Assembly: GCF_047496725.1 (NCBI RefSeq)
Contig: NC_132970.1
Span: 9,135,501-9,199,500 of the forward strand
DNA from: Anoplolepis gracilipes
Lineage: Eukaryota > Arthropoda > Insecta > Hymenoptera > Formicidae
DNA: 64,000 nucleotides
Direction: 5' to 3'
Part shown: positions 56,540 through 64,000 of the stretch, one piece after another
How the letters are laid out: every line of letters starts with the position of its first letter
Position numbering within the stretch: position 1 is the first letter of the stretch
Position numbers and translations under genes: made by a program
Notes under the pieces: model-generated
Told to the model about the DNA's origin: nothing
The model's database searches: none
What the model saw: only the letters and a program-made list of their open reading frames with translations

Positions 56540-56896
56540 CTAGCTTTGATGATTTTCCTGGGCTTTCTTCTCGTACACTGGTCGTCGTGGATCTCCCTCA
56601 GGGATGTCACTAGCAGGGGTTGAGGCAGGACACAGCTCGATTTCAACCAACGGTCCGGGCCAGCCAATAAATTCGAAGGTTCTTCGCGAGATGGGAACTT
56701 CGACTGAGTCAGATGTAGGAAGTTGGTCGAAAAGTTCCACGACAATTCTTCGATTGTCTGGTACGCTAACTGGATTGTCTTTTATGTCTTTGGCTACTTG
56801 GCCGAGGCCGTTATCATTATTCAAAATTTGTCTCTGTCGTCGTAAAGCGGCACGTAATTGTCTATGTTGTTTACCGGCGCGACCGGAACCAGGCAT
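56540..56896 (-). CDS. LTR-A Arg-rich small ORF, 118 codons, open in A5
   Basis: This is the only copy open along its whole length: MPGSGRAGKQHRQLRAALRR at the start, then SVPDNRRIVVELFDQLPTSD, FIGWPGPLVEIELCP and an acidic/basic tail ending KAQENHQS. The Arg-rich start could bind RNA or act as a nuclear signal. In-frame indels between copies support coding. No family recognised; it lies on the sense strand of LTR A. Confidence 0.5.
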   Translation of the reverse strand: MPGSGRAGKQHRQLRAALRRQRQILNNDNGLGQVAKDIKDNPVSVPDNRRIVVELFDQLPTSDSVEVPISRRTFEFIGWPGPLVEIELCPASTPASDIPEGDPRRPVYEKKAQENHQS

Positions 56897-57495
56897 TTAT
56901 TATAAATTATAATCAAAATTTTATTTTAATTTGAGAAATTATTATTCATTATAGACAATCTGGATCAAGCGACATTCAAGCAGCTCATTGACTAAGTCTC
57001 AGTTCTGCTCGAACTAACACGAGGGGCACGTCGCTCTGCTCTATCCCAGGGTCTCGCTAACGCTCAAGATCCAGACGTACGTTAAATATTTAATCAATAT
57101 TAAATTACTTATAGTAAATACTGGTTGAGGGTGAAGGATCACTATTTTGAAATAATGAACTTGTGAATATCGTGAAATAAGCAACTATGTATTTTAAAAG
57201 CTCGAAAATTTTACAGAGATTGCGAATATAGTAATGATTATAAATATTGATTACAATTTAAAAGTAAAAGGTACAACCGCACTGTACCAGAATTTGGAAA
57301 TTAATTAACAATAAAGTAGTAATTCTAAATTATAAAGTAGAGTGAGTTGCAGCTCTAAATTATAATATAAGACGAGTCAGGAAGACGAGAAAATAAAGTA
57401 TTATTAAAGATCTACCTTGCCGACACAAAGTAGCTGACGAACTAAGTTAAAATTGATTTTAGGACGCAGTAAATAAAGACTCGGAGACGATTTTC

Positions 57496-57955
57496 TTATT
57501 GCGATAGTTTAATACGACTGCTGAATTTCGACTGACTCCGTCCGCAAGAACGACTGACTTCCTGCGGTCCGTCCCCACTGCGAGGTCGCCTCCCTCCAGG
57601 CATCCAGTGGACCCAAGATTTCCCGGGTTGGCTACTTCGTCCGGATGGAGATGGATTTTTGGATCTTGGTGAGGGACTCTTCGCCTTCGAAGACGTCAGA
57701 AGCGGCGAGCTCTTCATAATCTTAATAGGTTCGATGAAAATTACAAGTTTATAAGTTAGTATCTAGCGGTAAATTTCAAAAGCGAGTTGTTATAATATTT
57801 AGCTTCGTTGAATCTCTGCGTCGATAGATATAAATAATATTCGGTTTCATCGAGTTTTTCTCGCCGTCGTCTAATTATTGATTTTTTGATACGCGAATGA
57901 GAGACTCTTTGCTTATAAAATAATTTCGTACTCTTATATTATAATTCATTTTATA
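57496..57955 (-). pseudogene. LTR-A basic small ORF (MNYNIRV), copy in A5 (frameshifted)
   Basis: Starts at about 57955; a base lost in the Arg/Gln region (gactctttgcttata) breaks the frame early. The C-terminal part is readable to 57496 in another frame (MKSSPLLTSSKAKSPSPRSK). Confidence 0.45.
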
Positions 57956-58365
57956 GCAAGAGATACTTATTAATTTAACTATAGTAAAAGTTTATATTTA
58001 TTCTTTTAATTATTATATCTCATCATTAATTATTTTCTTTTCACTTATTAATTACATTTCATATTTGAATTTCTTTTAGTTTCCTCTTTTGTTGTATTAC
58101 ATATTTCTTATTGATATTTTAGAATTTATAATTTTCTCTTGACTTCTTATACTTTTACTTTAGCATAGGAGACTAGTTTTTTTCCTATATATGTAGGTAT
58201 ACATATATGTATATATATGTGTGTATAGTAGCATTACTATGAGCATAATATGACAAATGCTTGTCATATTATGCTTCCAAATTATTAGTTCCTCATTAAT
58301 TACACTGAGAAAAGAGTCTTTCATGTAGATTTACATTTTATTATGAGAAAAAGAGGTTGAGGCAG

Positions 58366-58459
58366 GATTAGGTTAGGTTAGGTTAGGTTAGACTAGGTTA
58401 GGCTAACCTAACCTAACCTAACCTAACCTAATCTAGGTTAGGTTAGGTTAGGTTAGGTT
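58366..58459. repeat. Interstitial telomere-type (TTAGG)n array with two orientation switches
   Basis: About five ggtta units (58368-58391), then about six in the opposite sense (taacc, 58404-58432), then five more ggtta units (58435-58459), with degenerate joints gactaggttaggc and taatctagg. TTAGG is the canonical insect telomere repeat. NLTR-2 begins at the next base. Confidence 0.9.
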
Positions 58460-58550
58460 CCTCCCCGATGATGCGCCACCTTGACGTGGTGGGGAGGCTC
58501 TGTCCTGAAGCCCCGGGAAACCGGAGTGGAGGGATAGCTAAGAGCGCATC
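58460..58550 (+). ncRNA. HDV-like self-cleaving ribozyme at the NLTR-2 5' end
   Basis: P1 cctcccc (58460-58466) pairs perfectly with ggggagg (58491-58497). P2 gatgcgc (58470-58476) pairs with gcgcatc (58544-58550). P3 is cac/gtg (58477-58479, 58486-58488). P4 is tgtcc/ggata (58501-58505, 58532-58536), capped by ccgg-GAAA-ccgg. The joining strand gctaaga (58537-58543) matches the HDV antigenomic catalytic strand. Doubts: P1 starts with C, two bases lie between P3 and P1', and the P1.1 pairs are not obvious. Confidence 0.7.
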
Positions 58551-60356
58551 TTTAGCCGGATTTCCTCTTGGACCCCGGCTCGGGCAGGATGCATAGCACC
58601 GGCATGCATACCTGGGTGTTGGACGCGTACGAATCGGTTCCTGCTACAGACGCGACGGTCGCGGCGGAAATGATGGTGAACGCCACATAGTACGCCGGGG
58701 GCGAAAGCCCTTAAGCGATAACATCCTGTGAAATGGCTGGTGCCTGACCGGGGGAAACCGGTTCGCGTTGATGGGGCGTCGTTGCACCGAAGACCCCAAC
58801 TGCCGTTGGGGCTAGTACGTGTCTCGACTCCTTCCCTGGGAACTCGCCCAAGGGGAAGGGCTCTGCTGGATCGGGGACTGGAAGCGGGAACCTGTTAGTA
58901 GTGGAACCCAGGAGGGGTTTCGCGAAACCAGGGCCCTGCGGAAGGTTCTCGTCAAGGTGGGGACCCATGAAGCGCGGCCAGACCGCCAATACAGGAGTCC
59001 GCCTAGTGGTGATTCGTCTTGGCCACTATAATAACCGAAAGACGCACGCGAATGGCTACCCTCCGAGGGTGGACACCGGAGGCAAGGGTGTGAGCCAGGG
59101 GTGTCACCCGGGGGATGCCAAACAAGTGTCTGGTCCGGGCGAGTTTAGGGCTATAAGGGAATGTCGCCCCGGTCTGGTCAAACGGCACGGCCCGCACGAC
59201 CGTGTACGCGGCCAGACCACTATGGGGCCATCTATCGGCCCCCTGTTCCACAGGAGGTGCACCTCCTCGTCGTGCGCCACCTTGTCGTGGTGAGGAGGCT
59301 TAACCCTGAAACCCCATGGAACACCCACACGGCTCCGGTCAAGTTGGGTGAACCTCCGGGGTAGAAGGGGAACTAAGAGCGCACCGTACCCTTAGTAAGG
59401 GTACAAGGGGAGCCCAGCGACTTCCTTAGGGACTGCGCTCACCCTCTTGGGGGTGGTCTAAAGCGCGGACCCAATCGCTGGTAGGGGTAGGCGGCCCTGA
59501 GTGCAATCGCCCGGTGGTACGGCACCGTTGGGGGAGGACTGCTCCCCGCCCGTGACACACCGCTGGGTGCTCCTGGCACATGAGGGTTTCCGCGCGTGTG
59601 AGTGTTTCCGCCGCGCGGCGTCCCTCGAGGGGATGTGGGTGCTGGCATGGGCCGGCGTCCCACAGTCGTGGGGCTCCATCTCGCGTGCAGGCGGCTCAGT
59701 GGGTTCTGCCCCTGAGTGCGCGCCGCGAGGGGAGCGGACGGGCCGATGGATCTCCGGAACTCCCGGACCAATCGAGCCGAGCCTCTTCCGAGCCGCTCGG
59801 ACGTTTTCCGAGGACGGGGTCGGGGAGGCGGAGGAGGGCCGGCGCGGGCCGCGCGGGCATAGCCCAACGGCGCCGGGTCGGCCCGGCCGTCGGAGCCGCT
59901 CGGACGTATTCCGAGGCAGGGTTCGACGGCGGGACGGAGCCCGACGGTGCATCGCGACCGTTTCCTTTCCAAAGCGGTGCACCGCCGGGGCCCTCTGACG
60001 GGAGGTAACTTCCGTCAAGGGCGCGTGCAAGCTGGTCGCCATGGCGGGTAAGACTGGGCCGGGGAGCGGCGATTCAGTCCCAACCGTTCATGGGGCCCCC
60101 CGGGTGGCACCACCCGCTGCGGTATCCCGGAGGTCGGAGGCCGGGAACCCCCGAAAGCCCATGGAGGCGTCAAAACCTCCATGGGTGAGTAAGGGGCCGG
60201 GGATGTATATCCCCCGGCCCGTATCGTATGTCACCCCCCGGGGGAACTTGGGGCCCTGTCGTGGAGTGTTGCCGGTCATGTTTCGGGACACTCCGCGGCA
60301 GGTGAGGGTACACCCTGGGTGACGGAGCCGCAGCGGGGAGCGGGAACTAACAAAAA
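58551..60356 (+). other. NLTR-2 5' leader
   Basis: About 1.8 kb of GC-rich leader with no credible ORF, containing the second ribozyme module. ORF1 begins at ATG 60357 directly after gggaactaacaaaaa. Repeated short motifs such as gccgctcggac recur at 59790-59910. Confidence 0.7.
59262..59384 (+). ncRNA. Second HDV-like ribozyme module inside the NLTR-2 leader
   Basis: P1 cctcctc (59262-59268) pairs perfectly with gaggagg (59292-59298), a compensatory change relative to the first module. P2 is gtgcgc/gcgcac (59272-59277, 59379-59384), again compensated (A-T to G-C). P3 is cac/gtg, and the joining strand reads aactaaga. The P4 arm is longer, with cccc/gggg and caccca/tgggtg helices. Located about 800 bp after the first, it may be an older 5' end kept after a new leader was added in front. 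Confidence 0.65.
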
Positions 60357-63350
60357 ATGGAGCCAATGAAAACAAATACGGAGGTGGGCGTAACGAGAGA
60401 CACTACGAGTCTCACGGGAGGAAGAGGAAGGAGAGCCTCGGTCGGGGCGGCCGTTGGTGTCCCTGTGGTCAGGGAAACTAGGTCGCTGACTGACCTGGAA
60501 AAAGCGAACTTAGACCCGGTCTTGAAAAAGATGAGGGCGAGACCGCTCAAAAAGGAGAGCAAGAAAGAAGGAACTGGTGAAGTTATCGAGGTGGAGGATG
60601 ATTCCGACGTTGATGATTCGGGATCGGTCGGCTCGACGAACTCACAGAGTGATACCGGGTTCTTCCTCTCTGAAAAGAGGAAACAAGGTCGCCCGATAAC
60701 TACGGGCGAGTACGAGGTCAAGAAGACTATGGACCGGATCAAGCAGGCTCAGGAGGAACTGGCTCTATTCCAATGGGTCTATGACAGGTCTGCTTTGCCA
60801 GGGGAAAGAAACAAAACCTGGAAAAAACTAAAATTTCAGAAGGAGATCGAGGAGGAGCTTAAAAATTCTCCGGCAGCTGATGTCTGCGCGGAGATACTCA
60901 CTGCAACACAGGCTGTGGAGAAGGTAGCGAAGGTCTCCAAAAACCTCAAAGGAGACTTCGTCAGGCTTCTTAAGGAAGCCGTGCTAGTGACCTCTGCCGG
61001 GGCAGTTACCCTAGCCAGTAGGGGAAGCATGTCCTCCGACGAAGTAAGGAGGCAACTGGAGGAGACCAAGGCTCAGTTTGGGGCCCTCATTGAGGAAAAC
61101 ACCAAGCTGAGAAGGGACGTCGAAGAACTGAAGGAAACAAGCGGTTCCCTTCAGCGCCAAATGGAGGAGCTGACGCGGAGAGAGACCGCTCTTAGAGAGG
61201 AGAATGCACTCCTAAGGAAAAGAATAGAAGAGGGTACGCCCATCAGGAGGAAAGAATCTCCCCTGGAGGTGGCTCCAAGTACCCCTACCCCTGCCCCTCG
61301 TACGAGGAGCAGAGGGTATGGGGGTAGTTAACTATGCGGAAGAAGGCTCCAGCGAAGAGATGGAGACCGAACCGCTCCTGGAAAAAGGGGCCCCAGAAAC
61401 CGATTCGGTGGCTCCCAAATCCATGGGGACAAACACACCCCCGCGGGATCATACAAAGGAGGAAAGGTCCCAAATACAAAAAGGGAGGTGGGACCTGACA
61501 AAAGGGAAGGGAAAAATAAAAGAAAAAACAGAAAAAAGGGTGCGGCGAAGAAATTGGAGGTACCGCAACCCCAAGAGAAAAAACCGCCAATCTCCCTCTC
61601 GCTCATGGAGGAGGAGGAGATAAGAATTAGGGCCAACCCCGAGGTGGGCTGGAATGTGGAGGAGGTCGTGTCAGAGGCCCTTAAAATTATTAAAGGGCGG
61701 AAATATCTCAAAGAGGGAGACCCGATGGTAGAGGTTAGGTACGCCGAAAACCTCGCCTCGGGATTGACCTTTGAGGGAGAAGATCAGGGCCCTTTCAGAG
61801 GGCAAAAAGAAAGAGGAGCGGGAACTAAAGCCGCCATAATTAAAGGCGGAGGAGGACCCGTCCCAGGACCGTCGCGAGCAGCCGACAAGGAGCGGCTCAC
61901 ATATGCGGCGGCACTGGAAAAGAAAAGGAAGCTGAGGAGCGGGAAGGAGACCGCATCCCCGGCACCCCCGACAGCCAAAATGAAGGGAAAGGAGAAGGGG
62001 GAGAAGAAGAGACCACCACCATCTGGACCCCCTGATGGAGGTAAGAAGAGAGCTGGTGTCCCCAGGCCGATAAGGGTCCCCCGCACCGCGGCGGTTGTCC
62101 TTACATGCCCGGAGGGGCAATACAGCGAAATGGTCCGCCGTGCGAGGGGACAGATCGACCTGACTGAGCTCAACATCACGGAGCTCAGGAACAGGAGGGC
62201 CCTGACAGGGGCGATTATATATGAAGTGGGAGGTGAGGGAGCCAACCAAAAGGCTGTGGCTTTTGCCTCCAAACTTAGAAAGGCGTTGGAGGGGGCGGAG
62301 GGAGTTAGGGTATCCCTCCCTACTAAGACTGCGGAGCTCCTGTTTCGGGACCTGGACGATGCAGTCCAGGCTTCGGAGGTAAAGGACGCAATTGCGGAAG
62401 TCGGTGGATGTGCCCACGGGGACATCAAAGTGGGGACGATACGAAGAGCCCCCAACGGGATGGGCTCGGCGTGGGCCAAATGCCCTGCAGCTGCCGCCAA
62501 TCTGGTGGCGAAAGCCAGCAGAATAAGGGTTGGGTGGGCCCACGCCAGGGTTGAGTTGCTGGAGGAGAGGCCCCTCCAGTGCTTTAAATGCCTGGGTAGG
62601 GGACACGTACAGTCGAAATGCACGGCAACCGTGGAACGAAGATTCGGTTGCTTCCAGTGCGGGGAGGAGGGACACCGAGCGGCGGACTGTAGGGCGGCGT
62701 CCAGATGTCCCATATGCGCGGATAGAGGGAAGCCGGCAAGACATAGGGCGGGGAGTGCGGCCTGCCCCATTGCGCAGGGTGGTCGCATGACTGGGCGAAC
62801 TTCCGGAACTACCGGGGCCCTTAGGGGGGAAACACGCAGGCCTGTAGGAGAGAGCACTGGCCGGAAACCCTCCTCTATAAGGGGGAAAGGATCCTCTATA
62901 GGGGAAAAAGGACCCGACGCGGCGAAGAGGGCAGTGGATACGGGAACTCCCACACCCCGCGGCGCGTCGACCCCTAGGTCGCAACCGAAGAGGAAGAGAG
63001 AGGGAGAATTGGAGAAAAAATCCAAAGACCTCAGCAATTCCTGCTCCTCACCCCCCAACAAGCAGCTGAAGGAGGGGGGTAAGGAAATGGAGGGAAATGA
63101 GGAAACGGAGGATGCCCCTACCATCGTAGAAAGGAAGAATATCCTGGAAGGAGCACCCGCCGGAACAGCGACAGCTGGAATGGTGGGCGAGGCAAAGATG
63201 AGAAACAAAGGGGAGGACGAGGATACAAATCTCCTCCCCCTAGACTACCCCCTTGAAGAAGAGGGTACAGGATGGGAAAGGGGTCCCGAAAGCCCCTCTT
63301 CATTAAAGGGATCGGAGGCAGGCCCGAGTCAAAATTTAAATAATAAATAA
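60357..63350 (+). pseudogene. NLTR-2 ORF1 (coiled coil plus CCHC zinc knuckles), two frame changes
   Basis: The first part (324 codons) has an acidic patch (VEDDSDVDDSGS), PITTGEYEVKK, and a heptad-rich coiled coil at about residues 225-295. A stop at 61329 follows. Between about 61315 and 61540 the more natural sequence (EEGSSEEMETEPLLEK) lies in another frame, so two compensating indels are likely. The second part ends with knuckles CFKCLGRGHVQSKC, CFQCGEEGHRAADC and CPIC at about residues 365-415. Gag-like RNA binding. Confidence 0.82.
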
Positions 63351-64000
63351 ATGGCGGCTCGGGTCCTGCAAGCAAATCTCAACCACGCCCGTCAGGCGCA
63401 AGACTTGTTTGTGCACACTCTGGCGGAGCCGTACCGGATCCCCGAGCACCCTTCGTGGGTGGGGGACGAGTTGGGCTCCGTAGCGATTACATGGAGGGCG
63501 GATGCTCCGGCCTCACTTCCCGCCACACTGGTGGCCAAGGGCAAAGGGTGGGTGGCGGTCAGATGGGGACCCGTTTTGGTTGTCGGGGTCTACCTGCCGC
63601 CTAGTCTGGACCTCTCAGGATTTGCTGAGAGGTTGACTCCCTTACCGCTATCATCAGCGGGATTGGAGTGGGGCGGGTGGTGGTCTCGGGGGACTTTAAC
63701 GCAAAATCGATGACGTGGGGTTCCCCGAGGACGGACCGCCGAGGTGTCGCGGTCGAGGAGTGGGCCGCGACACTGGATTTAAGGCTGCTGAACGAGGGAG
63801 GAACAAGCACCTGCATACGGAAAAGGAGCGAGTCGGTGGTGGACCTTACCTGGGCCTCCCCAGCGACCCTCAACAAGGTACTAGGATGGAGGGTGGCCAC
63901 GGAGGTCGAGACTTTGTCTGATCATAGGTACATAGTCTACGGCCTCGTGGTCACACCCGAGCAGGTGCTCCAGCGTCGACGGCTAAGAGAGACGACCTCT
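63351..64000 (+). pseudogene. NLTR-2 ORF2 start: endonuclease domain (frameshifted, partial)
   Basis: ATG 63351 lies just after the ORF1 stop. VLQANLNHARQAQDLF is typical of R1-clade endonucleases, but about a dozen residues are missing before the catalytic AEPYRIP. A frameshift near 63640 moves the rest to another frame with SGDFNAKSMTWGSPRTD, SVVDLTW and SDHRYIVYG. The window ends before the reverse transcriptase. Confidence 0.85.

Larger units (their letters stand above)
54079..58365 (-). mobile_element. Giant LTR-like unit, family A, copy A5
   Basis: It lies in the minus orientation: its end GCACGTGACA is at 54079. It has a deletion at about 54110 (gtcta joined to gtgagtatt, missing the 59-codon ORF) and is cut at about 58365 by the TTAGG-type array. 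It serves as the empty-site reference for B1 (near 55434) and for NLTR-1 (near 54283). Confidence 0.7.
58460..64000 (+). mobile_element. NLTR-2: R1-clade non-LTR retrotransposon (continues past window end)
   Basis: It shares its 5' leader with NLTR-1 and begins flush with the TTAGG-type array. Leader 58460-60356, ORF1 60357-63350, ORF2 from 63351. It is GC-rich throughout, in contrast to the surrounding AT-rich DNA. The damage seen (frameshifts in both ORFs) suggests it is inactive. Confidence 0.9.

Noticed and set aside
56950..57080. Conserved frame NLDQATFKQLID...SALLELTRGARHSALSQ
   Set aside because: All copies share a TAA at the same place and the frame is antisense to the Arg-rich ORF; retained only as a conserved stretch of LTR A.
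61671..63208. Long minus-strand ORFs (437 and 474 codons)
   Set aside because: Shadows of the GC-rich ORF1 of NLTR-2, which has recognisable zinc knuckles on the plus strand.

Overview
The window is a repeat-packed, gene-poor block from an insect nuclear genome, most likely an ant. Clues are a nuclear copy of mitochondrial DNA whose tRNA order is Met-Ile-Gln before nad2 (the usual ant arrangement, from general knowledge), insect-type TTAGG repeats, many (TA)n tracts, and R1-clade, gypsy and Tc1/mariner-like elements. I see no convincing host protein-coding gene; nearly every base belongs to a mobile element or the mitochondrial insertion.

Layout. Two families of giant LTR-like units dominate. 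Family A (about 5.3 kb, TGTGACGTCCCGCC...GCACGTGACA) occurs as A1 (1-9614), A2 (16177-21479), A3 (30050-46308, interrupted), A4 (29053-50674, interrupted), A5 (54079-58365) and A6 (27249-27724). Family B (5.2-5.7 kb, TGTyACGTCC...GGACGTrACA) occurs as B1 (752-5970), B2 (32131-37817) and two truncated copies (21480, 27725). Insertions B1, B2 and A3 can be checked against an undisturbed copy of the target inside this window, and each shows a 4-bp target duplication. Gypsy-type coding remnants lie at 9615-10311 plus 15713-16176 (minus strand) and at 50675-54078 (plus strand). The first is split by a 5.4-kb mitochondrial insertion (10312-15712) carrying nad1, nad2, five tRNAs, both rRNAs and the control region.

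At 29-51 kb there is a four-level nest: A4 is interrupted by A3, A3 by an R1-clade non-LTR element (NLTR-1, 30777-44562), and NLTR-1 by B2. A second R1-clade element, NLTR-2, starts at 58460 directly against a TTAGG-type array and runs off the end of the window.

The most unusual points are: (1) HDV-like ribozyme folds at the 5' ends of both non-LTR elements, with a second covarying copy inside the 5' leader; (2) a mitochondrial insertion that is circularly permuted, as if from a deleted mtDNA circle; (3) a four-unit heat-shock element plus TATA/initiator in the giant LTR B; (4) small sense-strand ORFs embedded in giant LTR A, one of exactly 59 codons kept open in three copies; (5) tandem Cys-rich paralogues behind the gypsy integrase.
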